A stretch of 64,000 nt of DNA from Bubalus kerabau (GCF_029407905.1 NC_073634.1:21837501-21901500), one strand, 5' to 3'; shown: positions 36,902-50,064, counted from the stretch's first letter. Notes: generated by a model not told the origin, from the letters alone. Made by a program: numbers and translations.

Positions 36902-37329
36902 CCCTGTTTAGACATTGTTCTTCTGTGTGATATAATTATCATGGTTAATTCTTTCTTCCCTCAGCTTGGTTTAGGCTTCAAGCACCTTGCTGGTACTTTT
37001 CATCCTTTTCTGTTCTATTGGAGCTTGAATATGTTGTGAGGTAAATGGCAGCTCATCATACCTTTCAGGAGATAGTGGGAAGGAATGAGTCTTAGTGGCT
37101 CTGGCCCTGAACCCTGCATGATTACAAAAAGGAAAAATGGGACTATCCGTGGAGCTCACAACACTTCATGGTTCATAAGGCCATTTGTACATGTGCACAG
37201 ATATACTTGCCAGTGCCTCCATGAGAAAGAAAATTTACAAAGAGAAAGCTGTGTCAGATGCATTGATCAAATGATGTCTTTGCAAGGAAGGGAAAAACAG
37301 CAAAGTCTTTAAGTAACATCTAGGTGCAG

Positions 37330-37565
37330 TAATAATGATAGCTTAACTTACAATGTGCCCTGTCATTTACAAACCTTTTTTTTTTTTTTTAAGTTTTGTT
37401 GTCTTCATTTTGTCTTTCTGACTCCATGAGGAATTTACAGATATGAAAACAGAGATCGAGAGAATAAGTGACTCATGCAAGATCACAAGCGTTGTTTGGT
37501 ACAGGGAACAGAGCAGGTCCAAGTCTTTAGCCCGAGTTCTTTGATTTAAAGCCCTGTACTCTCCA
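37330..37565 (+). repeat. MIR SINE, interrupted by a T tract
   Basis: 'aatgatagcttaacttacaatgtgccctg', 'gaggaatttacagatatgaaaacag', 'gcaagatcacaagcg' and 'cctgtactctccactgca' follow MIR order; a poly-T run at about 37379-37391 splits it. Confidence 0.65.
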
Positions 37566-37689
37566 CTGCATTTTAAAAAAACAATACTTTGTTGTTGTCT
37601 TAAAGCTCAGGAAACACATCAATGAATATGAGTTAATATCTCAACCATCGTATTTGTTTATAACAGTGTAGTACATATTAACACAATAT

Positions 37690-38090
37690 ACATATGCTTC
37701 AGGCCACCCTCAGAAGTAATTGCTTAAAACAGTGAAGCTTTATTATTTCTCATGCCTCAGTGTGTTAACTGGGAGGTTCTTCTGCAGCTAGCTGGTGGCT
37801 CGTCTGGGACTGGATGCTCCAAGGTGGTGTTGCTCACATGTGTGGGCCGGAAGGGCCTGTCGCCCACTGTGTGGTCCTCCATCCTGGCTCCTTCATGAGA
37901 TGGCAGAAACAAGGGAGGAAGCAGCAAAGCTTTAAAAAGAGACCAGCATGGAAGTCACACAGCATGACCTCCACTACATTCTGCTAGTATAAGCAATTCA
38001 CAGGGTGAGCCTTGGTTCAAAGAATGGGGCAGTGGATTCTGCCTCTAACTGGGAGAAACTGCAAAGAATTTGAGGCCATTTTTAAGTCAC
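37690..38090. repeat. Probable ancient interspersed repeat, unassigned
   Basis: 'attgcttaaaacagtgaagctttattatttctcatg' in order, 'cagctagctggtggctcgtctggg' and 'catgagatggcagaaacaag' fit a known dispersed mammalian pattern whose family I cannot name. Confidence 0.4.
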
Positions 38091-38465
38091 CATAACATAC
38101 ATGTCACCAAAATAGGGACTCCTTTAGTTTTCCTTCTCTGATGGTGGAGAGTTGGTGGAGTGCTACAGCTCTGTGACTTTCTTTTCCAATGGCCAGTGTC
38201 CTTCTAGCCTGGGGCTCTTGGCCTCCTTTCTCCCAGCCACTCCCTTCTTGTTTCTTCCTTCCCTGGCTGGTCAGCAATTTACCTGGGAGTAGATACATGA
38301 TTTAGAAGCCTCTGAGCACTGCCTAAACTTTAAGCATCATTTAGCTGATCATTATTTTCAACTCCTCTCCTTGCGGAGCGTTGTGACTATAGTTTTGCCC
38401 CATCACACAATAGGAAATACCATTTTTGGACACCACAGGATCTGCCTGATAAAACCAGGTCAGTT

Positions 38466-38526
38466 TTTAAAACATCTTACATCTAACAGAAGAGTCTGAA
38501 AGAATTTTTTGGCCAACCCAATACAT
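38466..38526. mobile_element. Mariner-like terminal fragment
   Basis: 'aacatcttacatctaacag' followed by ATTTTTTGGCCAACCCAATA resembles the end of the bovine mariner BTMAR1. No second terminus is seen, so it is a remnant at most. Confidence 0.5.
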
Positions 38527-39720
38527 AGTAATTCTCTTCTAGACTGGTTGATTATAGAATGATTGAGAGACCTGGACCCAGCAGGTGTGGTTGGAGTGTG
38601 GAGCCCGCCCGGGCTGTGCCTCTGTGCATCCCGTGTCCTGTGTCAGCCAGCTTAGACTGTCTTAAGGAGAAAGCTCCTAGATCATGATTTTTTTTTTCTC
38701 TATGCTCCGTATTCTTTGCTGTCCCAGTGTACATGCCTCATTTTACAGTTTTTCCTTTGCCCCTGTAATTTTTCACCAGGATTTTTAGGTATAGGTTCAC
38801 AGGAGAGAAGTTAACTAGTTAAAAATCTAAAAATTAATACCTCTCTTGTCTTTCCTTTTTCTGTACTGTACGTTAAGTGAGTTTTTTAACATCATTATGC
38901 CTCTTCGGCTGTGTTATGTGACTCTTCTTATGTTTTTATTAAGAAGATGAATGAATGTAATATGTTATTTACAGTCAGCCATTCTAAATTTATTTTAATG
39001 AGATTTGTCCCCAACTTTTTATTCTGAAATGTTCTGTTATCAATTTCTGTCTCTAAATATGCATTCCTTAATAGTTATTGAGAAAAATCCAATCCAGTTA
39101 TTTTGAGGTGGAAATAAATGAAGTCATTGTTTATAACATTCAAAAACTTAAAATAGAGTTTCTCCTGGGTTGTGTGCAGTGTATCACGCCAGGTTCCCAA
39201 GCTCCCTCCTGGCTCCAGCCTCTCTCTGACTAAAGGGTCTGATTCTCTTCCAGAGCCTATATCCGGAACATTTATTTCACTTGCTTTCTGAGACTCTATA
39301 CTGAAAATCCTATTTTATTTTTAAATCAAGATTTGGAAGCATTGGACTAAGCATTACTTAGTCCAAAGTAATTAAAGATTTTAGAGTATCTGTTAGTTAC
39401 AGTGTTGACTAATATGTGACTTTGGTTTTCACTAAAAAGCTTAACAGAATGTCTTGAGCACGTTAAATTCTGAGTACAGTTCCAATGAAAATGCAGCTGA
39501 GCCTGAATCCCAGTGTTCCTCCACCCACCCAGGAGACAGGTTGTATGGCTCTTTGCTTTCAGGCAGGGTCCTACCTGCTGAGTGGCAGAGCACTGCTTTG
39601 TGAGCATGAGTCACAGGGCGGCACCGGCCCCCTGTGGCCCTGAGTTCACTCCCCTCTGGCTCCACCACTCAGGAGACCTAATGTTCCATGTCCTACACTT
39701 TCCTTTACATTGTAGTCTAT

Positions 39721-39813
39721 AAGCAAATGTGTACATGTGAGTAGACAGCTAAACAACACTCCTCTGCCCTGTAAGCAAATGTATACATGTGAGTAGACAG
39801 CTAAAGAACACTC
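39721..39813 (+). repeat. 52-bp-period tandem duplication
   Basis: A 41-bp word starting AAGCAAATGTGTACATGTGA at 39721 recurs from 39773 with two mismatches, separated by 11 bp. Confidence 0.92.
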
Positions 39814-40789
39814 TTCCACAGATGACCTGGTGCCGTGCAGAGAGAGCCCTTGTCTCTATCTGAGTTCTGGAATCAATGTCCACTTATGCATGAATCTGGA
39901 TAAGCCTCCCAACGTCATCTGGATCCGTTTTCTTACCTGAGAGAGGAGGAGACGAGGAGGGATTTGATGATCTCAAAAGTAACTTCTACCTTTAAACTCT
40001 TGGACTTCTCCCAAACTCTTTAGAATAAGGGGGGAAAGAAACCCAACCTGCTGGTGATCAGAGACTTCTGGGAAAGAAGACAAGGAAAATTTTTAGAAAA
40101 TCCAAAGACTCAGAAGACAGTGAGAGAGTAGAGAGAGATGGTTTTCATCATGATAGGAAGGAGGTAAAGTCGAAAGGAAGTCATGAAAGAATTACAATTA
40201 CTTTGTTTTTAAATTTTCTTAAAAAAATTAGGTAAGGCAAAATGAAATAAATTATTAGTCTAATAAAAATGTTACAGACTAATCATTTAAACCAGGATAA
40301 TCAGAACTTGTTGAATTGTGAAGGCTGAGTGGTAATCCAGCAAAAGAGATTGCCTGTTGGTTAATGGCTAGCTGGATATCGCTAGTTGCTTTTACTTTTT
40401 CTACATCTATAAATAGATAGCCCCTTATATAGCAGGAACAGAGACTGTCTGGCCAAAGGCTGAATCCATAAGATAAGGATTTACTCTATTAAACTGCTTT
40501 TTAATAGAATGTGGATATCTCTGCCTGTCAGCCTGCCTTGATGGGTGCTTTGTGCGGAAGGTGATGTGTGTAGCATCGTTATAGCCCTGCACACTCACCG
40601 GTGTGAGCTCCATCAACTTGTACATGTCTGCTGACTGGCTCCCACAGCCATATTCGTACCTGTTTGTCCCCAGCTACTGCTGCCCCACTTTCTTTAAGGT
40701 AAAGTCTGTCTTTGTCTCTCTTCCCTGTCACACCTCTTTGGGTTCTCCATATTTTTATTGCATTTTTCTTTATTCCACACTAAGTTGCG

Positions 40790-40792
<3 letters not shown>

Positions 40793-40821
<29 letters not shown>
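40793..40821 (+). repeat. (AC)n microsatellite
   Basis: An uninterrupted run of about 14 AC units follows GCGTAT. Confidence 0.97.
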
Positions 40822-40824
<3 letters not shown>

Positions 40825-42010
40825 CATTATATTTGTGGAAGAGTTTTAGATTCTCTAACTTTATGATTAGACCATTTTTTTTCTATGTCTCTTCAAGTAA
40901 AAAATGGTCTATTGAGTTACAGTCCCTTGTCTTTGTTTGAGCCTCAGTTTTATTTCTGTCTCATAAGACATTGACCTTAGAAGACAATTTCTCACTCATT
41001 CCCTGTTGTATATCATAAAGCTCCAAACACTGTAATTCCAGGAAGGGAAATAAGATAAAAAGAAGGATGCCCAACCCTGTTGTATAAGAAAGATACATCA
41101 GATATACAGCCCATGGCCAGAATGAAGGTCATGAATTTTGCTACAGTATCTAAATAGTCATATGCTGCTGCTTCAGGGTGAAAATCCAGGATCTTAGTTC
41201 CCTTTGCTCCATCCTGATCTCTTTGGACTCTCAAGAAAACTTGCCCTGTTGGTACTGTATTGTATTATGATAATAGAGTCTTGGAGATTGCTGCACACTG
41301 GTTTTTGTGACTGGTTGTAGATCTTTAGAAAAGAAGCTTTCTGGGGTTTCAGAATTTACAGCCTGAAATTGACTCATCCTGGATGAAGCCAGCAGAATGG
41401 AATCTTTGGCAAGTTGTCCTTTCCCTTCAGAAGTGCTTGAGTTACATCAAAATTAATCTAGCCACAAAGCTGCAGTGAGCGAAAACAAGGTGCAGATTTG
41501 GAAGTGCTCAGTTAAATAGCCAAGACTCATCGAGAACCTCGTGGAAGACAGAGAACACTGGGCTTGGTATGGGGTGTGGTGATGCATAAGATAAGGCTGA
41601 GGCTTGAAGGAACTCAACACCTCACAAATACCACCTCTACCAGTCTCAGAAAAGTTTCAGACCTTTGGAAGGTAATAAGAAAGGAGCACACACACACACA
41701 GAGGTAATCTGCCTTCCAGGAAAGAGTCAAGTCATGGACCGGATTTCTACCAAATAATGAAAACTGCATTTAAGAAAAAGCAGTAAAGCAACCAGCAAGC
41801 TTTAAATCCAGATTAGGCAAGCCTTAAATCCAAACTACGAAATCAAGGACCTCAAAAAGCATACACACAGACAGAATCACTGATGATCTTTTTTCATATC
41901 CCTCCATATTTTCCTGTCGTTTCAAAGCTTGGAATCTACAGGTCCCAGCTTATAGAGAAGTCACAGTTCACTCTTCTGCATCATTTAACATCTATCCACT
42001 TCTGAGTAAT

Positions 42011-42121
42011 TGGAGAAGGAAATGGCAACCCACTCCAGTATTCTTGCCTGGAAAATCCCACGGACAGAGGAGCCTGGCAGGCTGCAGTTCATGGGGTCGC
42101 AAAGAGTCGGACACAGCTGAG
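42011..42121 (+). repeat. 5'-truncated Bov-tA-type SINE
   Basis: The copy starts at GGAGAAGGAAATGGCAACCC and runs to 'cggacacagctgagcac'; the tRNA-like head is absent. Direct repeats of 14 bp, CACTTCTGAGTAAT at 41997-42010 and CACTTTTGAGTAAT at 42122-42135, show it inserted in this truncated form. Confidence 0.92.
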
Positions 42122-44117
42122 CACTTTTGAGTAATAGTCTTTGAGAGTCAGTGTCAGAAATACCTTAACTTTCTCTTGGTTCCTACACGTGCACTTTGGT
42201 GGTTCCGTTTTCTAGAGCTCCCCAGTCAAGTCTTGACTCTAGAACCTCAGCCTGTCTTCAACTGGATGGTGCAACAGGGACCAGGGTGTAGGCGAGATGA
42301 TCATAAAACATGGAGGACAGAACTAATCACGGGCACATCAGCCCAACCAGACAGGGACGTCAAAGCCGGAAACTTCCTGCAGGTGGCTCAGAAAAGCCAG
42401 GTTCCTTCTCAAAGCTCAGGGAGCCCCTCTTAGTCCTCTGAGACAGTGTTAAGTTTTAGATCATCCAGTAACAGATTCTGTAGATCCCTGTGTTCCTCAC
42501 AGTGTGCTGGGTGATTAAGTTGCTTGTATGATGCTTACTGAAACTAACCAGTCAGAATTACCCCTGAAAAGGACTTGATCAAATTAAAGCCTTGTAGTTA
42601 ATTATCATGTCCATCTGTTCCCAAGACCTTGTCTTGAAGAAGATGGCACTTAATAACAGTTTTTTTTAATCTATTAGTAGACAGATTTCTCTAATTCAGT
42701 TCATTTGGTTGTTCCCTTTCATTTGAATAATTTATCCAGCTGCTTTGGGGATAAATAAAATTAACTTACACAGTATGTAAAATATGCATTAGCATAGGGC
42801 AGATTTAAAACATTCCTGACTCTTGACACGCTATCATGCAGCATTCTGTTTTTAAATACATGCAGAAAAATTTGGAAATATATTTGAAGCCCTTCTTTCT
42901 CAACTAAGAAAAGAACTTCTATTCTCTTGCCCTCTGTCACAGTAATTTTTGGCCCAAAGGAGCAAGTCAACTCATGACTAAAAAAGCCAGAGTCTATATT
43001 AAACTCTGATGTTTGTAAAACAAAATAATTGTAGGAATTCCATGTTATTATTGGACTTGTCCCCAGAATGAAGAAAATATGCTTTCCTAGAAGTAAAACC
43101 CTTGCCTATTGGAGATGAACTGTCTCCCTAATAGAGAGTTTAATTTGTCAATAATTCACTTCAGATGTGTAACCCTGTACTTCCTATACTAGTGTCTTAT
43201 GCCTTTTGTGTTGCATTTGACCAGTGTCTATTCTTATTTTGTACTTGTTTCACTCCTGAAACAACAAGCTTTAGGCTGTCACTCAGGAGCTTTCAGTTTG
43301 ATATGAGGGAGACTGGCCATCGCCAGATGATAAATACATGGCCCTCTGACTGTCACTGAAAGAAAGTCACTCAGCTGAATTCTGTAAGACTTTCATTAAA
43401 AATGGAAAGAAGAATCCACAGCCTGGATAATACAGAATCTCGGAGGGCTTTCCACACCCACCCTCATTTGATATCATCATCATGATTCAGCCTGTTGGAA
43501 GAATAGCTTCAGACAGTTCTACAGAAATGTTTTGTGAAGTTACTTATGAAACTAACAAGCAAATCTAACCTGTTAAAATCCTCCCTCTTTTAGAAATGCC
43601 AAAAGCAACACCCAGTACTGTGGACTGTATTTTACTCTTCATTGCACCTTTACATGGGCTGTAGGTGATAAGACTCATCATTGTGTAGACACAGTTTGCA
43701 GAGGGTTGAGAGTTATATTAGCTTAGCAGACATTTAACTGCTTGACTGCAACCCTGAAGATAGAGACAGCTGGTTTATTTTGGACTTTTGCTCAGTCTGT
43801 TGTGAATGTATTATCACACAGACAAGTACATGTTAAATGATCCTTTCCTGATTTTGCCTTTGTTTGTATGCTATGGCTCTTGTGATAAGAGGACGGAGTG
43901 CTTTGATCTCCATTAACTAGATCATGGATTCTTGAAGACTCATGACACTTCCTAAGACGTTAGATTGTGTACTTTTTTGAGGACAAGGATCCGCCTTGTA
44001 AGTCTCAATGTCATCATTGTTTTTCACAGGTAAATACTCAGTATACGCTTTTAGCTAAATTTATAGGTAGTTAAGCTGTAGTAAGTCCTAGCACCAGAAT
44101 CCCATAATGTTTTTAGT

Positions 44118-44410
44118 CTGTGTGGAGAACAAATATTTGAGTGTTTATCACATGCTGGATGTTTTGCTAACCTTGTAGGAATAAGAAGTAGAGACTGTCA
44201 AGGAGCTTACAGACTAAAGGGAAGACAGATGTAGATAATTGGAGCAGTTTAAAGTGCTGTGTGCTTTAGAAGTAGAATTGTGCAAAAAACAGTAAGCTTA
44301 TAAAGAGATACTGATTTCGATTGGGAATTTGACTCTTGGATTTGACTTTTGAGCTCAGTCTTTAAGAATGAGTCAGAGTTCACCAGATGGAGAAAGAGGA
44401 AAGGGCATTC
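44118..44410. repeat. Ancient interspersed repeat, family not fixed
   Basis: 'tgagtgtttatcacatgctgg', 'caaggagcttacagactaaag' and 'aaagagatactgatttcg' then 'gcattctaggctactgtgg' share word order with the old repeats at 2160 and 7000. Confidence 0.4.
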
Positions 44411-44479
44411 TAGGCTACTGTGGTCATCAATTTTTATATTTTTAATGTGTCCTGCAACTTAAAAAACACCGATACAGTG

Positions 44480-44835
44480 TATTAACACATATATATGGAA
44501 TTTAGAAAGATGGTGACAACGATCCTATATGCAAGGCAGCAAGAGAGACAGATGTAAAGAACAGACTTTGGAATGTGTGGGAGAAGGTGAGGGTGGGATG
44601 ATACGCGAGAATAGCACCGAAACATGTATATTACCATATGGAAAGTAGATGACCAGTGCAAGTTCAATGCATGAAGCAGGGCGCTCAAAGCCGGTGCTCT
44701 GGGACAGAGGGATGGGGTGGGAGGGAGGTTCAGGATGGGGAGACACATGTGCACCCATGGCTGATTCATGCCAATGTATGGCAAAAACCACAACAATATT
44801 GTAATTATTCTCAAAGTAATTATTTTTAAAAAACC
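44480..44835 (+). mobile_element. L1 3' end, diverged bovine type
   Basis: 'tatatggaatttagaaagatgg', 'agttcaatgcatgaagcagg', 'gacacatgtgcacccatggctg' and 'acaatattgtaattattctc' parallel the element at 10905-11325, with more changes. Confidence 0.72.
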
Positions 44836-44859
44836 AGCACTAATCCCACCCATGCAGGT

Positions 44860-45052
44860 AGTGCTGCTGCTGCTGCTAGTGCAGGAGACGCAAAGAGATG
44901 AGGCTCCGTCCCTGGGTCAGGAAGATCCCCTGCAGTCAGAAATGGCAACGTACCCCAGTATTCTTGCCTGCAGGATTCCACAGACAGGAGCCTGGCTACA
45001 GTTCATGGGGTCGCAGAGAGTCAGACACAACTGAGCTACTGAGCACACAGCA
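44860..45052 (+). repeat. Bov-tA-related SINE with (TGC)n start
   Basis: GTGCTGCTGCTGCTGCTAGT leads into 'gtgcaggagacgc', 'tccctgggtcaggaagatcccc' and the tail 'cagacacaactgagctactg'. The head is atypical. Confidence 0.8.
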
Positions 45053-45189
45053 CGCTTGGTGACTCAAGAAAAATGGAATTCATGCCCATGTTGTTCTTTC
45101 TTTTTTCCTTTGATAATCATCCCTTTTGCAAAACTACATCACTAGATCTAGATATTTTTTACTTTCTTACTGCTTTCAATTAAAGGTAC

Positions 45190-45450
45190 TTCTTAGTATG
45201 GTACACCAGGCCCCTTGTTACCCAGCTCTGGCCTATCTCACTAGTTCATGTCTCCCGCAAGCTTTCCCCACAGTATCCCCTGGTTCTCCACCCCAGCATA
45301 CAATATCCTCCTGGTGACTTAAACCATTTGCTCCAGCCTAAACACACTATTCTTTCTTGCCTCTGTAAATGTGGGTAGTTTCTTCCCTCTTCCAGGAATG
45401 TCTTTCCCTCCACCCTCTCTTCCCCATGTGACATGAACACTTCCCATCTG
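45190..45450 (+). repeat. L2-like LINE fragment
   Basis: 'ccaggccccttgttacccagc', 'ttgctccagcctaaacacac' and 'ttccaggaatgtctttccctcc' are L2 3'-region words. Confidence 0.5.
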
Positions 45451-46434
45451 GGCCCGCTCTCACTACCCTGCTCATACACACACATACAAACAGTGGCTGC
45501 AGTTGGAAGAATGATCTTAAGGGTTGAACGGAGGTCTTCAGACACCTGAGGGACTCCAGGGTTGAAGATGCAGAACAGCTACTGCCAGAAGTGGGATTTT
45601 TTTTCCCTCCACCAGTCATCAACAGCTTGGGTATCAGCACTAAGGAAGTCACTGATTTGAATTCCAGTTTGCAGCTGGCTGCCTTGGAGCTGAATTTGAC
45701 CCCAAGACATGTTTTCTTGACATTGCCCTTTTTTTTTCGTCCATCTTTAAATTAGTCATCAACATTTAAAACCTGGGATGCTTCATGTAAAAATCTGGTG
45801 TCTCTTGAGCAGTTGGAAGGTATAGCAACATTGACTTACACATTTCTGCATGGAGTGAATAGTGAAGCCCCCTCAGAGGGCACAGACCCTCTAGAGTTGT
45901 CCACAACACCATTCCGCCCTTTGAAAGAAGACAGTCATGTTTGCCATTTCAGGGTGTATCTGACTTGGGGTTGATGTCAAGGGACAAGATATGGATGGAG
46001 TTTAAAGGGGCGGGGAATTTAGAAGCATCATGAAGCTGGTGGCTCAGGTAAAATGCCATGGGTTTGGGGGCTGTTTTTTGTGAAGGAGGTACCATCAGAT
46101 GAGGCCCAGGCTTAGAATAAAAGGGAACCATTTAGCAGTAGAAGTCTCAGTAAGGTTGAGGAGTCAGTGTGGTGGGAGCCTGGGCCTGAGACAACAGAAA
46201 GGAAAAATGAACCATTATTCTGGAAATGCCAAAATCAGCCCCCAGTGTTGTGGACTGTAGGAAGTCTTATTTGACATTTGAGAGAACTGTGTCTGGTGAA
46301 AGCAGATGGCTGAAGTGGAGAGGCAGCAAGGGTCACTGGAGTCCCAAAGACTAGGTGAGGGGGTCAGGATGGTGAAGAGGCTTCCTCTACATAGAGCTGG
46401 ATGCTTCCAAATGATAGTGATATGAAATAGTTCA

Positions 46435-46640
46435 ACGGTGTCGAGTGCTTCTACGTTCCAGGCACTGTGCTGGTTACTTGTCACACATCGGTGTATTGAA
46501 TCCACATCGCAATCCCATGAGATAGGGAAGCTTGAATCATCCTTGTCCTACATGTGGGACAAGTGAGCTTGAGAAGGCTGATGGGGTGCCCAAGGTCATA
46601 CAGCTCCCACGTGGCCAGATTCCTGCATGTCAGAGCACAT
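46435..46640 (+). repeat. MIR SINE
   Basis: 'gagtgcttctacgttccaggcactgtgctgg' in order, 'atcgcaatcccatgagataggg' and 'gcccaaggtcatacagctcc' are a clear MIR. Confidence 0.85.
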
Positions 46641-49479
46641 TCTCTGAACCTCCACCCCTCTGTAGGAAATGGGCAGGAGATAAAGCCCCAGGGGGCCAGG
46701 GGGGCTTGCGTGGAGGCTTGAGGAGGAAACAGCAGCCACTGTGAAGAACAAGCCCAGGGGAGAGGTGAGTGTGAGTACATTCATGGTCTCACCTTAAGGA
46801 AGTAGTATTTTCCGGTGAGCCAGGTAAGGGTTAGACCAGATTTGATGGTGCACTGTGTGATGATGATCGGACTCTGGGAGAGGAAAGGGTGGGGGGGGCG
46901 CGCAGAGCAGTGGGCACGAAAGGATGAGTCCCTGGGAAGCAGGGCAATCTCTGAGGATGTGCATTCCCTTGAGGATGGGAGACCAGAGGACCTTGCACTT
47001 TACACTGATGATAAGGATGAGAGGTCTGGGAATTGACAGCCCCAAGGGATCCAAGGGACGTGTGCCCAAAGTCAGCTCTTTCAGTGCCAGCTCAGGCCAC
47101 AAGCAGCTCCGAGGGCCTACAGAAGCATTAGCAGCCCAGGCGGTGGAGGGCCTCCACATTTCCAAATAGTCCTGATGTTGGAGTTTGTTCTTCACGTGAT
47201 CCAGGGGGGAGACAGAATGGTCCCCATCCGCTTGTGTTCTGGTTTGTTTATATATATCCGATACCTCCCTAAACCACATTTCTTGAACCAAGCACCAGGC
47301 CCTGTGTATCCCGAGCCCACCCAGCTGAGTGCCTGCTGCACGCACATACTCGGCCGAGAGTTCCAGGATCACTGCATGTTCACCAGCAAGCTGCTCCCAT
47401 GTCCTGAAGCATCCATTCCTAAGGCAGTCAGCGAATCCAGCCCTGAACCGGGAACACCTGATGTTGCTTTATTAGAACATACTGTCCCCACCAGACCCAC
47501 TCCTCCTCCTTCCCAGAGTGCAGCGTGCTGGTGTCCCCTCTTCCTGCCTGGGTCTCCACGCACCTCTCACTCGTGTCCCCTCTCTGCAGCCGTCCTGCCC
47601 GCCGTGGAAGCACACACCAGTGTCTTGCTCCAGGCCTGGGGAAGTGAAGGCAGAGAGCTTCTTGTCCTGGGTTGTGGTAGTTATCAGGTTGTTGGATCAT
47701 GCTGAGTTCAGTTCAGGACCCCCACCAGATCCGAGGTCTCGTGTTTCATGGGCCCTGGGGTGCTTCCCAGCTGTGTGTCTGTGCCTCTGGTTCCCCAGCT
47801 GCCAGGAGGAGTCTCTTGGAACAGTCCCAACTCTTCTTGTTTAAACAGTCGCGCGGGATAGAGGACCTGCGCAACATACACTGGCTTTCTCCTGACCTCA
47901 CCTGCTTACTGTGGGGCTTGGCTCCGAAAGGTGATTTCCAGGAATGGCGTAGCCCACAGCTCCTATTGTCTTACGATTTATACCACTTTTCTCTCAAACT
48001 TAGCACCTACAGTTAAGTTCCTTGAGCCACAGGCCAGCATTGAGAATCCAGCCATAATCATTGGCCCCTTGATAAAGCTAGGAAGAGGGTGGTCATAATG
48101 CCTGTGTCATTAAAGGCTTCAGTGGACTTACTGCTGTTATTAATACTGTGTGGCGGCAAGTGCAGAGGACTGTTTTCTCGTTTGCCCTCCGTTGATACAG
48201 TCCCTTTACCGAAGCATATCCTTCCGCCGCTCCCCACAGAAAAATGCAAAACACAACAGCAACCAAAAAGCACAGAGTGATTTTTCTGTGTCTTTGAAGG
48301 GAAAGTGATGCAGAACATGGGGTTTCTGGTTTTACAGGTGAAAAGAGGAGTGAGGAGGCCTCTGGGAGGAGGCGTGTGGTCCTTGGAGCCAGGCCCTGCG
48401 CTTGCTGCTAAGGCTAAGGCACGTGCTGAGCCTCCTGGGTGGTGGAAATGAAAACGATGGTGGAGGAATGGGCTGGGGATGGCGTGGGGTGGGGGCTGTC
48501 AGTAGTAAATCTTACAGATGAAGCTGGAGAAACATGGTGAGAAACATACATAGGGAGGGCAGTTTCCTAACAGGTTAGGCAGGCCCTCAGCTGGGAAACT
48601 CATTTCTTTTTGGAGGTTTTATTTGCAGTCTTCTTTAAAAAAAAGAAAAAAAACACAGAACTTACACATAGCTAGAAAGAGGTTAGAAATTTAATCAGTA
48701 GAAAGATAGTAGATAGATCAGATTTAATTAAAGTTGAAACTACTTTTTATAGACTAGGAATATGTTTTATGTGTCATTATAACTTCCATTACTGACAGTT
48801 ATTTTATTGTTATGGTGTGTAGAATCCTAGCAGTACACATGCTTTGCCCTTTTAATTCCACATGTATTCTTGTTTCCTCTGTAAAGACAACACTGCCTCC
48901 CACCTAAATAGCGTCATTTTTTATTTATAGACAGTGATTTTCTCCTTGCCAAGGGCTCAGCACTCAGCTTGGATGTGGAATGCATCCAGGGTTGGGAGAC
49001 ATGTTTGCAGGGGCCTCAATAAGTGGTGTTTCCTCCAGGAACAGGTAGGAATGACGATCTGCTAGGGGACAACGAGGAGTCTGATAGTTTGCTGCTTTGT
49101 TGAGTGCTGGGAGGAGGGGCCAAGAGGACCCTTCTCCCCACAGCGTCTTCTGCCATCTCCCTGTGGTTTAGCATCCTTTACAGTTTCTGTCTGTTGATTC
49201 TTCCATGTAGTTATGAAGACATGCCTGGTAATACGGAGATGCCAGCATTGAGTGTATCATTCCTTTTCCTGCATTCTCCTTGGGCAAAAAAGAAAGAGAC
49301 AAGGCCCATCATGAGCCAGGCCTGAAGGTTGAGGTGCTTGGTGAGCGGGGAGTGGGGAAGGGAGAGACTGTGATGTGCTTCCAGAATGAGGTGCAGACAA
49401 GGAGAAGCTGCAGACAGGGATGAGCCAGGATCAGACTGTGATGGGAATGCCAGTGTTGGACTCCTGGGATTTTATAGTT

Positions 49480-49570
49480 AGAAGAAAGCTCATGAAGGTC
49501 CAACCATCTCGTTTTAAGGAGGAGAAAACTGAGCATCCCACAGTTTAAGTGGCTGGCTAGCAGTCATCCG
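49480..49570 (+). repeat. MIR3-like fragment
   Basis: 'gaaggtccaaccatctcg', 'ttaaggaggagaaaactgagc' and 'taagtggctggctagc' resemble MIR3. Confidence 0.45.
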
Positions 49571-49796
49571 TTTTCTGATGGGTGATGGTATTGGATAGTG
49601 AATTCAGTTATTATTTTCTTCATTCCACGTCTCTTAACTCATAGGCTAGCTATGTTCAGGAAGGAAGGAGACTTAGTAAATGATTGAGAGCCAGTGCTGC
49701 TGATCAAAATATACTGCTCAGTAAATGACAAAACTAGGTGCACACGGCTTTTGCCCCTGGGAAGTGCAGCCTGCATTATTGAGACACTGTGCCTTT

Positions 49797-50050
49797 GTTG
49801 TCGTTCAGTCACTTGGCCGTGTCTGACTCTTTGCCGCTGTGTGGACTGCAGCACGCCAGGCCTCCCTGTCCTTCACCATCTCCCAGAGCTTGCTCAAACT
49901 CATGTCCATTGAGTCAGTGATGCCATCCAACCATCTCATCCTGTGTCGTCCCCTTCTCCTCCTACCTTCAATCTTTCCTAGCATCAGGGTCTTTTCCAGT
50001 GAGTCAGCTCTTTGGCATCAGGTGGCTTCAACTTCAGCATCACTTCCTTT
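49797..50050 (-). mobile_element. BovB LINE 3' fragment
   Basis: Antisense BovB terminus from GTCGTTCAGTCACTTGG through 'actcatgtccattgagtcagtg' to 'aacttcagcatcacttcc', with a deletion near the far end. No TSD seen. Confidence 0.88.
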
Positions 50051-50064
50051 AGGAGCAAATTGTT

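Noticed and set aside
40793..40821. Regular short repeats considered as a CRISPR-like array
   Set aside because: A plain AC dinucleotide microsatellite in a mammalian intron.
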